A stretch of DNA of 64,000 nt from assembly GCF_000316605.1 (NCBI RefSeq), contig NC_019683.1, positions 2,340,036 to 2,404,035 of the forward strand. Direction: 5' to 3'. How positions within the stretch are numbered: position 1 is the first letter of the stretch; the number at the start of each line of letters is the position of its first letter. The notes beneath the pieces were generated by a model. The model saw nothing but the letters and a program-made list of their open reading frames with translations. It was not told the origin of the DNA and did not search any database. A program made the translations under genes and the position numbers. This document shows, one piece after another, positions 43,971-53,716 of the stretch. Source of the stretch: [Leptolyngbya] sp. PCC 7376 (GTDB lineage Bacteria; Cyanobacteriota; Cyanobacteriia; Cyanobacteriales; MRBY01).

Positions 43971-45326
43971 ATGACTGAGTCTCGCCAATATCACATCACT
44001 ACCTTTGGTTGTCAGATGAATAAAGCTGACTCCGAACGTATGGCAGGTATTTTAGAAGGTATGGGTTACCTGTTTGCAGAGGACCCAAACGAGGCAGATT
44101 TAGTACTCTACAACACCTGTACTATTCGGGATAACGCAGAGCAAAAAGTTTATTCTTATCTCGGTCGTCAAGCAAAACGAAAGCATTCAAAGCCAGACTT
44201 AACACTCATCGTCGCAGGTTGTGTTGCCCAGCAAGAGGGAGAAAGTCTATTACGCCGCGTGCCCGAAGTTGATTTGATCATGGGGCCTCAGCACGCTAAT
44301 CGCCTCCAAGAACTTTTAGAGCAAGTCGATAGTGGCAGTCAGATTGTCGCCACTGAGCCAATTCATATCGTTGAAGACATCACCAAGCCCCGTCGCGACA
44401 GCTCGGTAACCGCTTGGGTTAACGTGATTTATGGCTGTAATGAGCACTGTACCTACTGTGTGGTCCCCGGTGTACGAGGCACGGAGCAGTCTCGTTATCC
44501 TGAAGCGATTTACGCAGAGATGGAAGAGTTGGGTCGCCAAGGTTTTAAGGAAGTCACGCTCCTTGGTCAAAATATTGATGCCTATGGCCGTGACTTGCCT
44601 GGTACAACACCCGAAGGACGCAATAAATATAATCTGACGGATCTTTTGTATTTTGTGCATGATGTGCCGGGTATTGAGCGCATCCGTTTTGCAACCAGTC
44701 ACCCTCGTTATTTCACGGAGCGTCTGATTAAAGCTTGTCACGAGCTACCAAAGATTTGTGAGCATTTTCATATTCCGTTTCAGTCCGGTGACAATGATGT
44801 CTTGAAGGCGATGCGCCGCGGTTATACTCACGAAAAATATCGTCGGATTATCGACAATGTCCGTAAATATATGCCGGATGCCTCTATTAGCGCGGATGCA
44901 ATTGTGGCTTTTCCTGGTGAAACAGAAGAACAATTCGAAAATACCCTCAAATTGGTTGAGGACATTGGTTTTGATCAACTAAATACAGCAGCTTATTCGC
45001 CTCGCCCTGGAACTCCTGCGGCAGTCTGGGAAGATCAATTGTCTGAAGAAGTGAAGAGCGATCGCCTCCAACGACTGAATCGCCTAGTCAATCAAAAAGC
45101 AGCGGAACGCTCTGAGCGCTATGCGGGAAGGGTTGAGGCAGTTTTGGTGGAGGGTCAAAACCCCAAAAATCCCAATCAGGTAATGGGGCGCACTAGTGGC
45201 AACCGTCTCACTTTCTTTGAGGGTGATATCAACGAACTTAAGGGAACAATTGTTTCGGTGAGAATTACTGAAGTTCGGCCATTTAGTCTCACTGGTGAAC
45301 CTATAGAAGCCCTCGTGACGGCTTAA
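43971..45326 (+). CDS. miaB: tRNA-2-methylthio-N6-dimethylallyladenosine synthase
   Basis: 451 residues from ATG 43971; an upstream start at 43929 adds unconserved sequence. The N-terminal UPF0004 domain has the three cluster Cys in [26 protein letters not shown] and GCVAQQEG. The radical-SAM triad is [11 protein letters not shown], and a C-terminal TRAM domain ends the protein. MiaB adds methylthio to A37 of tRNAs decoding UNN codons. The next gene starts 7 bases downstream. Confidence 0.94.
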   Translation: MTESRQYHITTFGCQMNKADSERMAGILEGMGYLFAEDPNEADLVLYNTCTIRDNAEQKVYSYLGRQAKRKHSKPDLTLIVAGCVAQQEGESLLRRVPEVDLIMGPQHANRLQELLEQVDSGSQIVATEPIHIVEDITKPRRDSSVTAWVNVIYGCNEHCTYCVVPGVRGTEQSRYPEAIYAEMEELGRQGFKEVTLLGQNIDAYGRDLPGTTPEGRNKYNLTDLLYFVHDVPGIERIRFATSHPRYFTERLIKACHELPKICEHFHIPFQSGDNDVLKAMRRGYTHEKYRRIIDNVRKYMPDASISADAIVAFPGETEEQFENTLKLVEDIGFDQLNTAAYSPRPGTPAAVWEDQLSEEVKSDRLQRLNRLVNQKAAERSERYAGRVEAVLVEGQNPKNPNQVMGRTSGNRLTFFEGDINELKGTIVSVRITEVRPFSLTGEPIEALVTA

Positions 45327-45333
45327 TTTAGTC

Positions 45334-45807
45334 ATGACAAAACCGTGGCTAGAACCCGAGGCGATCGCCCAAGTCCAGCTCATTCTGGATAGTTATCGCC
45401 ATTGGTTCGGGGAAGATTTAATTGCGAGGGATGAGACTCCCGAAACTCAGGCAGACATTTTGTTTGAGGCACCGATGGTTGTTTTCTCCCATGGCACACA
45501 GACAGATCCGATTTATAACTACGGTTCTCGACTAGGCCTAAAACTTTGGGAACGAACTTGGGAAGAGCTTTTAGCCATGCCCTCGCGCGAATCAGCAGAA
45601 CCCAATGAAAAGGTGCAAACAGAGCGAAATCAGCTGTTAGCATCTAGTCGGGATTATGGTTTTAAAACGGGTTTTTCTGGGGTGCGAGTGACAAAAAACG
45701 GTAAACGCGTCCGAATCGAAGATGTTAAGCTTTGGGACTTACTCGATAAAGACGGAAATTATGGTGGTCAGGCTGCCGTATATTCTAAATGGACATTTTT
45801 AGATTAG
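45334..45807 (+). CDS. MEKHLA-domain protein
   Basis: 157 residues. The whole protein matches the MEKHLA domain, a PAS-related fold (LDSYRHWFGEDLI, YNYGSRLGLKLWERTWEELLAMPSRESAEP, YSKWTFLD). Functions are unproven; in plants the domain ends HD-ZIP III regulators and in bacteria it occurs alone. It is 7 bases after miaB and 4 bases before the next small gene, so all belong to one transcript. Confidence 0.85.
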   Translation: MTKPWLEPEAIAQVQLILDSYRHWFGEDLIARDETPETQADILFEAPMVVFSHGTQTDPIYNYGSRLGLKLWERTWEELLAMPSRESAEPNEKVQTERNQLLASSRDYGFKTGFSGVRVTKNGKRVRIEDVKLWDLLDKDGNYGGQAAVYSKWTFLD

Positions 45808-45811
45808 GTGA

Positions 45812-46069
45812 ATGAAAGAGCAGTTTACAGTGTGGTTAGATCGGTTTTTGGTAGCGGACGTTTTTGTGGTGCTGTTCGCGTTTTTTTGGTTTGCGATCGC
45901 CCTCATTGGGAAATCATCTGGCGTTAATCTCGGTTGGGATATTTGGTATTCACTCTGGGAACCCGTCTTTACGCCAGCAATTGGCATTTTGATGTTGGGT
46001 GCGATTTTAAGTTGGGTGGTCAAAAAGATTGGCACTTTCTTTCAGCCTAAATCCGACGAATTAGGTTAA
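45812..46069 (+). CDS. Small two-helix membrane protein
   Basis: 85 residues with two hydrophobic helices (about 15-33 and 48-68) and a charged C-terminus. It starts 4 bases after the MEKHLA gene and contains a HIP1 site, both arguing for a native, expressed gene. I do not recognise the family. Confidence 0.6.
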   Translation: MKEQFTVWLDRFLVADVFVVLFAFFWFAIALIGKSSGVNLGWDIWYSLWEPVFTPAIGILMLGAILSWVVKKIGTFFQPKSDELG

Positions 46070-46113
46070 ATTACAACCCGCTACGATCGAGCTATTGAAT
46101 TGCAGATCGAAAG

Positions 46114-46689
46114 ATGGAATTATCAGATCGATTTTCTGAAGCATTGGTTTTTGCCGAAAAGTTACATCGCCAACAAAGCCGCAAAGGTTCTGGTACACCT
46201 TATGTTGCTCATCTGCTGGGAGTTGCCAGCACTGTTTTGGAAGCAGGTGGGAACGAGGATGAGGCGATCGCCGCACTACTTCACGATGCTGTCGAGGATC
46301 AAGGGGGCTTGGCAACGAGAGATTTGATTCAAGAAAAATTTGGAGATCGCGTTACTGAAATTGTGATGGGCTGTTCCGATAGTGTTGAAGGCGAAATCAA
46401 ATTGCCGTGGCGAGAACGAAAAGTTGCTTATCTAGACCATCTTAAAACTGCTCCCAAATCTGTGCGTCTTGTGTCGATGGCCGACAAACTCTACAATCTT
46501 CAGTCCATCGTGCGAGATTATCGCTTGGTTGGTGAAGACTTGTGGTCTCGATTTCGCGGAAAAAAAGATGGCACCCTTTGGTATTACCAAGAACTAAGCA
46601 AAATATTCGATCCAGAGCATCCCTTAACTCAAGAATTTAAACGGGCGATCGCCACCCTCGACACCCTTATTTCAACCAAGTCGCCATAG
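46114..46689 (+). CDS. HD-domain phosphohydrolase (ppGpp-hydrolase-like)
   Basis: 191 residues. The RelA/SpoT-type HD metal site is present: RKGSGTPYVAHLLGVAS, then ALLHDAVED with His-Asp and Glu-Asp, then VSMADKLYNL. There is no synthetase or ACT domain, so it is a stand-alone hydrolase like MESH1 or SAH enzymes, probably acting on (p)ppGpp or a related nucleotide. It closes the miaB operon. Its last 23 bases overlap the end of the converging metallopeptidase gene. Confidence 0.82.
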   Translation: MELSDRFSEALVFAEKLHRQQSRKGSGTPYVAHLLGVASTVLEAGGNEDEAIAALLHDAVEDQGGLATRDLIQEKFGDRVTEIVMGCSDSVEGEIKLPWRERKVAYLDHLKTAPKSVRLVSMADKLYNLQSIVRDYRLVGEDLWSRFRGKKDGTLWYYQELSKIFDPEHPLTQEFKRAIATLDTLISTKSP

Positions 46690-47437
46690 ATTGTTGCTTC
46701 AGTAATGCTCGACGTATCTTCCAATCAGGCATACATTGCGTCACCAGACTCCAAAATCTTTTGCTGTGATTCATCTCGCGAAAATGACACAGCTCATGGA
46801 CAATCACATAGTCCAAACAATCCAACGACAATTGAATTAGCTGGAGATTGAGATTAATCCGGCCAAGGCTACTACAACTGCCCCATCGTGTTTTCATCGC
46901 TTTTACTCGCAACGGAATTTCCGTTTGCTCCAGTTGCAAAATTGGCCTTGTCTGCTCTAGCCAATAAGCCAATCGTTCTCGAAATAAAGTCTTCGCTTGC
47001 CGCTGATACCAACGCCGCATCAAAAATTGAATTTTATGGATATCATCTGGTTGATCAACACACACCCGAAAAACACCATTCTCGAATTCAAACATTGGGT
47101 GATCGCCACAAGAAATCTTTAACGGATAACCTTGCCCCAAATAATAATGAATTTCTCCTTCGATCCATTGGGGAATAAAACGCTTAGCAGCAGAGTCTTC
47201 TATTTTTTTGAGGTTTTTCCTAATCCACTCAAGACGTTTATCTAAAATATCTTCGAGTTGAGCCTTCGACACACTACGCGGAGTATGGAGAATAATCTCT
47301 CGCTCCTGATTAATTGAAATCTGAATCGTCCGGCGGTGATCGCTCCGTTTAAGAATGACGAGAAGAGTTCTACCATCAATAGAAATTTTGATTGTCTCAG
47401 AAGACCTCTTATTTATTTTCGTTGAATTAGCTGCCAA
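46667..47437 (-). CDS. YgjP-like (DUF45) zinc metallopeptidase
   Basis: 256 residues. The zinc motif IVHELCHFREMNHSKRFW (HExxH plus the downstream His) and the KTRWGSCSSLGRINLN block identify the YgjP/SprT-like DUF45 group. Substrates are unknown. It overlaps the glycosyltransferase gene by 25 bases at its start, so the two are co-translated, and overlaps the converging HD gene at its end. Confidence 0.85.
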   Translation of the reverse strand: MAANSTKINKRSSETIKISIDGRTLLVILKRSDHRRTIQISINQEREIILHTPRSVSKAQLEDILDKRLEWIRKNLKKIEDSAAKRFIPQWIEGEIHYYLGQGYPLKISCGDHPMFEFENGVFRVCVDQPDDIHKIQFLMRRWYQRQAKTLFRERLAYWLEQTRPILQLEQTEIPLRVKAMKTRWGSCSSLGRINLNLQLIQLSLDCLDYVIVHELCHFREMNHSKRFWSLVTQCMPDWKIRRALLKQQSMATWLK

Positions 47438-49014
47438 GATTTATACTCACCCACTACTTCATGCTGAATCCAATTTTTAGCCAAAAACTCAGATTTCACC
47501 CATGCAAAACCATCAATATTTACATCACTCAATTCTTTAGCCATATAGTTAACCTTAGGAGAATAAAATTTCAATAGCACTTGAGTTTTTCCACCACCAA
47601 ATAATGCTATCTGATGATTCTGTAAAACAGTTTGTATTTCAGGTTCTGAGATCATCATTTTTAGTTCAGGATTAACATCAGTAAGCAAACCAGATGCTAC
47701 TAAAAGAATAAAACTCAGCCACTGACCTAAAAGTAAACTAGCGATCCATTCTTGAGATGTTTTTTTCTGAAAAATCAGCCAAGCTAAATAAACCCAAGCA
47801 CATCCTAAGGGCAAAACAATATATGCAAATTCTAAGCCATCAAATTCAAAGAATAGCCAACTTTCTGGGACTTGAGCCAAGATATTCAGCAGAATAAATA
47901 AACTCCCCAAAAAGCCCAACATACAAGAAATAACCTTGATCAATAATTGTGGAGATCGCTCTTTCTCCCAGGACTCTATGAGCTCATGAATTCCTAGTGC
48001 GGCAAAGATTGCTAGAAATGGATAGAGGGGAAGCGCATAGTGAGAAAGACGAGTTTCATAAAAAGTGATCATTAAAAAAATACTGAGAGGAATGCCCAAT
48101 ATTAAAAAATGCTCTTTCTTCTTTTTTTTCCAGTAGGTGATCGCACCAATAATCGAAAAAAATATCCACGGAAAACATAATCCTAGAGTATTGATCACAT
48201 AATAAAAATATCCATTATTACGTCGTTGTTCTTGAGACAAACTCACAAACAAACTAAATAATGCACGAAAACTTTCTACTTCATATCTCTGAAAACTCAA
48301 ATAAAGCCATAAACCTAAAGGGATCAAACCTATGAAGATGCCAAGATAAAAATAGTTTTTCTGAAAATATTTAAATTTCCGTATCGACACACTCAAGTAT
48401 GGCAATAAGCTCAGGATTAGCATCCCAGCAAGAAAGCCACGGCACAAAATCATTAATGATAGACAACACCCAAAAAGTAATAGATAAAGATCTTTCGACA
48501 GTATTCCATATTCCAGATTTCCATGACTATTAGGAAACACAACTCGTCCACTGTATTTAATTAGACATAGAATAGCTGTCAGAAATATAAAAATAGTGAT
48601 GTAATCAGGGTTGCCTAAATAGCTATAACGTAGCCAGAGAAATTCAAGACTTAAAATAAAAGCGGATAATAATCCTATCTGTTTATCAAATAAATTTACT
48701 GCAATCTGATAGATCAACAAAAGACAGCCCAAAGACAATAATACACTGGGTAACCGTACAGCAATTTCATTAACACCTAGTAGCTGATAAAAACAAGCAA
48801 TCAGCCAATAGGGACCAGGTGTTTTATGGTGAGGATTTTCCCAAGGGTTAATCCAGTCTCCAGTTTCAAACATGATCTTTGCTCTAGTGGCATACAAACC
48901 TTCGTCATGGGCAAGGAGACTCTGATCAGCAAATAAACCAACGACTAAAATTGGCAATGCCCAAAAAACAATGCAGAGATGAGGAGACTGGTAGAGCCGG
49001 GAAAAGGTTTTCAT
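47413..49014 (-). CDS. ArnT-like membrane glycosyltransferase (GT-C fold)
   Basis: 533 residues with about eleven membrane helices. The first periplasmic loop shows the GT83/GT39 pattern, with acidic residues in LLAHDEGLYATRAKIM and the PHHKTPGPYWL segment. These enzymes move a sugar from a polyprenyl-phosphate donor onto lipid A or another envelope acceptor. The acceptor here is unknown. The gene is more AT-rich than its neighbours and has no HIP1 site. Confidence 0.82.
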   Translation of the reverse strand: MKTFSRLYQSPHLCIVFWALPILVVGLFADQSLLAHDEGLYATRAKIMFETGDWINPWENPHHKTPGPYWLIACFYQLLGVNEIAVRLPSVLLSLGCLLLIYQIAVNLFDKQIGLLSAFILSLEFLWLRYSYLGNPDYITIFIFLTAILCLIKYSGRVVFPNSHGNLEYGILSKDLYLLLFGCCLSLMILCRGFLAGMLILSLLPYLSVSIRKFKYFQKNYFYLGIFIGLIPLGLWLYLSFQRYEVESFRALFSLFVSLSQEQRRNNGYFYYVINTLGLCFPWIFFSIIGAITYWKKKKKEHFLILGIPLSIFLMITFYETRLSHYALPLYPFLAIFAALGIHELIESWEKERSPQLLIKVISCMLGFLGSLFILLNILAQVPESWLFFEFDGLEFAYIVLPLGCAWVYLAWLIFQKKTSQEWIASLLLGQWLSFILLVASGLLTDVNPELKMMISEPEIQTVLQNHQIALFGGGKTQVLLKFYSPKVNYMAKELSDVNIDGFAWVKSEFLAKNWIQHEVVGEYKSWQLIQRK

Positions 49015-49366
49015 TATGTCTCTTGAAGAGGTATGGAGAGCAATAGTTGGATAAATTTGATGGTGCTTTTCTGGCGATAAATCTGTGAATTTTGATGATT
49101 TTTATGGTGGCGATCACCTCACTTATTTTGTCATAGACCGATCAGAATCTCCTGACTCTCCCTAAGAGAATCACGCCACATCAGTGATTTCCCTCAGGCA
49201 ATTCCCGCCATAAGTTTGTTATTGTGAAGAAGTATTACGAAGATTGTTGTTTTAGAATTTTATCTAAACTTCATCAAAAATATGTGTGCTCGGCACAACA
49301 GATTTCCAAAAATTAATCATGCTAAAGGTGTAAAACACTTACCAAGTCACTTACTAAGAAAATCCT
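49015..49366. other. Divergent gap between glycosyltransferase and HAD genes
   Basis: 352 bp containing two promoter regions. Nothing recognisable was found apart from AT-rich sequence. Confidence 0.45.
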
Positions 49367-50203
49367 ATGGCCTTTACCAATTTTCTCAAAAAAGCGGCAG
49401 CTCCATTGCGAATGGCACAGCGAACGAATGGTAAACGACTTAATTTAACGTTGTTTTGCGACTTTGATGGTCCTTTAGTAGATGTTTCGACAAGGTATTA
49501 CAGTACCTACCAAACAGCACTACAGCACACCAAAAGGAGTTATGAGGAACAAGGTCAGCCCTTGCCAATCCGGTTATTGACGAAAGCTCAGTTTTGGCGG
49601 ATGAAGCGTCAACGGGTTAGCGATATTGAAATTGCAATGAAGTCAGGTCTGCAGGAAGAGCAAATTACATTTTTCTTGGATTACGTCGGAAAAATCGTCA
49701 ATGGGGCGAATCTACTCCATCTAGATGCAATGCAAAGTGGCATCAACTGGTCTTTGGGGCTCTTGCATTCTCACGGTGTGAAACTGGTTCTAGTGACTCT
49801 CCGCGAGGAGCAACAGGTACACCGGATGTTGGATTGTTACGGATTAAAACGATTATTCAACGGGATCTATGGCAGCGGCGATCGCCACACAGCCTACGAA
49901 AATAATATTGATGTAAAGACAGCTCTCCTTAAGGAAGCAATTACAGAGCAGGGCCAATTAAGTGATGACTGGCTAATGGTGGGAGATACCGAGGCGGATA
50001 TTGTAGCTGCACAACGGGTGAAAATTCCGGCGATCGCCCTAACTTGCGGCATTCGTGATGAGAATTATCTCAAAACCTATAGTCCTGACCACATTTGCAC
50101 GGATTTACTAGCGACTGCACACTATCTCATTGATCGCTATGACAATACTCCAAAAAATTTCCCGCTTAACCTCAATTACTGCCTATCCAACGCCCTAACC
50201 TGA
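49367..50203 (+). CDS. HAD-superfamily hydrolase
   Basis: 278 residues. Motif I is LTLFCDFDGPLVDVS (DxD), motif II is LVLVTLR (Thr), and motif III/IV is WLMVGDTEADIVAAQ, with a helical cap between. The group includes phosphoglycolate phosphatase-like enzymes; the substrate cannot be told. The first about 25 residues are basic and not part of the fold. The 3' end overlaps mreD by 28 bases, converging. Confidence 0.85.
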   Translation: MAFTNFLKKAAAPLRMAQRTNGKRLNLTLFCDFDGPLVDVSTRYYSTYQTALQHTKRSYEEQGQPLPIRLLTKAQFWRMKRQRVSDIEIAMKSGLQEEQITFFLDYVGKIVNGANLLHLDAMQSGINWSLGLLHSHGVKLVLVTLREEQQVHRMLDCYGLKRLFNGIYGSGDRHTAYENNIDVKTALLKEAITEQGQLSDDWLMVGDTEADIVAAQRVKIPAIALTCGIRDENYLKTYSPDHICTDLLATAHYLIDRYDNTPKNFPLNLNYCLSNALT

Positions 50204-50721
50204 TTCCACCATCGAACCAGAGGTGTACAAATTAATGGTGCCCAGAGGCTGCTTAAAACAGCAGAAGCAAGGGCAATTTGTTGATAATCGAGCCATATAT
50301 CACCAAAAGACCGGAACCCAAAAATCAGGTGTTGCAGAGCCATCACGGTCTCTGCCACGAAGGTCATAATAAAAACAATTAATGCCAGGGAAATGAAATC
50401 TTCCTGTAAATATCGCTGGTGACGCCAACTTGCTGTGAGCCAGGCCACAAGGACAAATCCCGGAATATGGCTAGGGAAAGCCGTCACCATTAAACTATCG
50501 TGGAGTAGCCCCACGGCGATCGCCACGAGGACAGCAATCGACACATTACGCTTAATACTCCATGCCACTAGCCACATCAATAACCACTGAGGGCTAAATC
50601 CGAGAATTGTCATCCCGGGTGTTCGCACCAGTAGTAGTAATGAACAAACGAGCAGTGACACAACAATCACAAAGCCGTTCAGCCAAGGGTTAGACGATCT
50701 AGGAAACTTCTTCTTCGACAT
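50176..50721 (-). CDS. mreD: Rod-shape protein MreD
   Basis: 181 residues from ATG 50721; a longer start at 50763 would overlap mreC by 65 bases. Five or six hydrophobic helices span the protein, and order and overlap with mreC support the name. MreD is an inner-membrane part of the elongasome. Confidence 0.82.
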   Translation of the reverse strand: MSKKKFPRSSNPWLNGFVIVVSLLVCSLLLLVRTPGMTILGFSPQWLLMWLVAWSIKRNVSIAVLVAIAVGLLHDSLMVTAFPSHIPGFVLVAWLTASWRHQRYLQEDFISLALIVFIMTFVAETVMALQHLIFGFRSFGDIWLDYQQIALASAVLSSLWAPLICTPLVRWWNQVRALDRQ

Positions 50722-51514
50722 TTTGTTCTGGTAACGGCTCAAAGTCCAAAGGCTTTTGCTCAAACGACGAAACCATCACCCACTCTAACACCGTGAAAGA
50801 TGCTGATAATTCGACTGTCGCAATCGGTGCAGGACCACCTTTTTTATCCACTTTGACTACCTTTCCAATGGGCACTCCAGGCGGGTACAAAACACTTAAA
50901 TTCGAAGTGGTCACCAAATCACCTTCCTCAACATCAGGGACTTTCTGATAAAAAGTCATCTGTGCCATTTGCTGATTATTTCGGTTACTCTGTCCCTTGA
51001 GATAAGCTTGGTGGCGGCTACGGGTGACCATCACCCCAATCTGCTGGTTAGCATCGCTAATGAGCATCACTCGACTACTATTTGGCGTCACTTGAGTAAC
51101 ACGGCCCACTAAACCGCCGATCCCTGACACGATATCTCCAACTTTTATCCCTTCGTTACTGCCTTTACCAATGGTGATTTGCTGCCACCAGGAATCAGCA
51201 CTACGGCCAATCACTGGTGCGGCGATCACCTCCATATCTAATTCTTTAGAGAAATCCAGCAATGATTTGAGCTGTTTATTTTGCTGTTCCAGCTCCTCCA
51301 CACGATTCTGTAGTTCTCGCAACTTACTATTTTGCAAGAGAATTTCTTCATCTACGGGAGCAGAAGCTGCACCACTTGTATTCGCAAGCAGTGCATAAAA
51401 CTCTTGGATAATCCCACCTTGAGTTTGACGCAGAAAAAATACAGCTGACAGACCGATGCCAACAAAAACAATCGTGAAACCGTTGCGTTGCCACCAACGG
51501 CTAAACATCACCAT
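50699..51514 (-). CDS. mreC: Rod-shape protein MreC
   Basis: 271 residues. One N-terminal helix (about 11-29) precedes a coiled coil (about 55-85, RELQNRVEELEQQNKQLKSL). The periplasmic beta domain follows (VGDIVSGIGGLVGRVTQVTPNSSRVMLISDANQQIGVMV). MreC links cytoplasmic MreB to the peptidoglycan synthases. It is 32 bases downstream of mreB and overlaps mreD. Confidence 0.93.
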   Translation of the reverse strand: MVMFSRWWQRNGFTIVFVGIGLSAVFFLRQTQGGIIQEFYALLANTSGAASAPVDEEILLQNSKLRELQNRVEELEQQNKQLKSLLDFSKELDMEVIAAPVIGRSADSWWQQITIGKGSNEGIKVGDIVSGIGGLVGRVTQVTPNSSRVMLISDANQQIGVMVTRSRHQAYLKGQSNRNNQQMAQMTFYQKVPDVEEGDLVTTSNLSVLYPPGVPIGKVVKVDKKGGPAPIATVELSASFTVLEWVMVSSFEQKPLDFEPLPEQNVEEEVS

Positions 51515-51546
51515 AAACCCAAAATAATCATGCTCTCTATCTTAGA

Positions 51547-52587
51547 TTATTCGTAACGAGCATAACTATTAGTTGCACGTTCTAGATCTTTGAAATTCTC
51601 AAGCACGCGGCCTGTACCCAAAACAACGCAGCTAAGGGGTTCAGATGCAACATGAGTAACAATACCTGTTTCATGACTAATCAAGGTATCTAAGCCAGAC
51701 AGTAAAGCACCACCACCAGCCAACATGATGCCTCGATCAATAATGTCTGCGGCAAGTTCGGGGGGCGTCCGTTCAAGGGTACGTTTTACCGCTTCAATAA
51801 TCACGGATAAAGGCTCAGACATACTCTCGCGAATTTCGGGGGCTTTAATGGTTACTGTTCTTGGTAAGCCAGAGAGGAGATGCAAACCACGTACTTCCAT
51901 AATTGGCTCATCTTCTTCGGTGGGATAAGCAGAACCCAATTGAATTTTGATATCCTCAGCTGTCCGCTCACCAATAACAAGGTTATGGACTTTCTTCATG
52001 TAGAGCATGATAGAGTCGCTCAGTTCATCGCCAGCAACTCGAACGGATTCACTCAACACTGTGCCATCCAAACTCAGAACGGCCACCTCAGTAGTACCGC
52101 CACCGATATCAATAATCATGTTTCCAGTCGGTTCAGACACTGGTAAACCTGCACCGATCGCTGCTGCCACAGGCTCATCAATCAAATAAACTTCACTGGC
52201 CCCAGCTTCTTTTGCGGCTTCTTCCACAGCACGACGTTCAACGCCAGTTACACCACTCGGAATACCAATCACCATACGGGGTCGAACAAGGGGATTTCGG
52301 CCATCATGAACGCGGCGAATAAAATGCTTCAGCATTAATTCTGCGGTATCAAAATCTGCGATAACACCATCTCTGAGGGGGCGAATGGCGACGACATTAT
52401 CAGGTGTGCGACCCAGCATTTTCTTTGCTTCGAGACCGACAGCACGAGGGCCTTTTTCTTTATCAATGGCAACGACGGAAGGTTCTTCAAGCACAACTCC
52501 CTTACCGGACACATAAACAAGGGTATTGGCTGTGCCGAGATCAATGCCCATGTCTCGTGAAAATGAAAGGCGACTAAATAAACCCAC
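51547..52587 (-). CDS. mreB: Actin-like rod-shape protein MreB
   Basis: 346 residues. Phosphate 1 motif DLGTANTLVYVSGKGVV, connect GVERRAVEEAAKEAGA, phosphate 2 IDIGGGTTEVAVLSL and adenosine motif MLAGGGALLSGLDTLI are complete. MreB filaments direct wall growth along the cell side, which fits a rod-shaped or filamentous host. First gene of mreBCD. Confidence 0.96.
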   Translation of the reverse strand: MGLFSRLSFSRDMGIDLGTANTLVYVSGKGVVLEEPSVVAIDKEKGPRAVGLEAKKMLGRTPDNVVAIRPLRDGVIADFDTAELMLKHFIRRVHDGRNPLVRPRMVIGIPSGVTGVERRAVEEAAKEAGASEVYLIDEPVAAAIGAGLPVSEPTGNMIIDIGGGTTEVAVLSLDGTVLSESVRVAGDELSDSIMLYMKKVHNLVIGERTAEDIKIQLGSAYPTEEDEPIMEVRGLHLLSGLPRTVTIKAPEIRESMSEPLSVIIEAVKRTLERTPPELAADIIDRGIMLAGGGALLSGLDTLISHETGIVTHVASEPLSCVVLGTGRVLENFKDLERATNSYARYE

Positions 52588-52810
52588 TGGTGCGCTAACC
52601 CCTAGTTTCGATAATGTGATTGATTTTGTTTTCTATCCTAGTCAACCTTTTTTAGAATTGGTGCTGGGATAAAGTTTTGCTTTTGGATTTTATTATGTTT
52701 CTTGTTTTGCGTCTAGCTAACTCTGGTATGGGATCCACGCTTGTTTGATCACAAGGCGATCGCCTCCTGACTCATTGGCTAGTCCGAATTAAACCACAAG
52801 ACATTTCTTA

Positions 52811-53080
52811 CTACTCCTGCCAAAAAGGTGCTTCCGGAGCAGCATTCATCTCTTCGAGAGTTTTCCAGCCCGCTTCCCACATTTCCTTATCTTTGAGCTG
52901 CTTAGCATTAATCCAAAACCTTGTAGTGGGGTCACAGGAGGAGACTAATTCCGCAAAAACCCATTTCCCTTCATTACGACGATTCACCACTTGAAAATGT
53001 CGCCATCCCCAGGTTTTCTGGGTTGCTGTCCATTTTGAGCCGAGGAGATGTGGGTATCGTTGCTTTGTTTTTTTTGCCAT
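52811..53080 (-). CDS. TIGR02450-family Trp-rich protein
   Basis: 89 residues with seven or more Trp. LLGSKWTATQKTWGWRHFQVVNRR and FWINAKQLKDKEMWEAGW match the small tryptophan-rich conserved family seen in cyanobacteria and marine bacteria. Function unknown. Confidence 0.82.
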   Translation of the reverse strand: MAKKTKQRYPHLLGSKWTATQKTWGWRHFQVVNRRNEGKWVFAELVSSCDPTTRFWINAKQLKDKEMWEAGWKTLEEMNAAPEAPFWQE

Positions 53081-53157
53081 AACGAACGGAAACGGTAAAT
53101 TAGCCTCAAAATACTAAGGTAATTGTTTTTCGTAAATAATCCGCAGAACCAAATTTT

Positions 53158-53712
53158 ATGCTTTTACTGCTGCCGATTAAGTGGTTAATCCTTCAATGTC
53201 TTATTTTTTTAGTGATGGTCGCCATTGAAGCTGCGGTTTTACATTTCATCGAAGGTATCGCCAAGAGAGATAGCATGATTTATTTATTTTTAGTGAATCT
53301 ATTCTCGTTTAATTTTGGTTGGCTTTTAGTCACATTGGCCTTCTATTTCGTTACAGGCAGCAATTTTCAGGATGATATTTTGGGCTACATGCTTCTAGGC
53401 ATCGTCAGTGAAAAGCTTTTAGTCACCTTATTTGTGAATCCTTTTTCCAATCCACTGTTGCTGGCAATGGTGCTTTATTTCGGGGCAGTATGCTATTTCG
53501 AGCTAAAAATGTTGACCTTGCTAAAAGTCTTTGTTTTACCAACCGGAGAGAAAAAAGAAGAGGAAGAAATTGATCTGAAGCTGTCACCCTGGGCAGATCG
53601 ATTGTTAGTCATCTTTTTATCAAAAGATTTTCGCTTGGTAGTGACTGTTTTTATTGCAAATTTCGTGAGCCACACGGTAGTTGGAGGACTCATTTTTCTC
53701 ACTCAAGCCTAG
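53158..53712 (+). CDS. Hypothetical membrane protein
   Basis: 184 residues with four or five hydrophobic helices and an acidic loop (EKKEEEEIDLKLS) near residue 140. I do not recognise a family. It converges with the DppC-like gene, leaving only 4 bases between the two stops. Confidence 0.6.
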   Translation: MLLLLPIKWLILQCLIFLVMVAIEAAVLHFIEGIAKRDSMIYLFLVNLFSFNFGWLLVTLAFYFVTGSNFQDDILGYMLLGIVSEKLLVTLFVNPFSNPLLLAMVLYFGAVCYFELKMLTLLKVFVLPTGEKKEEEEIDLKLSPWADRLLVIFLSKDFRLVVTVFIANFVSHTVVGGLIFLTQA

Positions 53713-53716
53713 GTGA

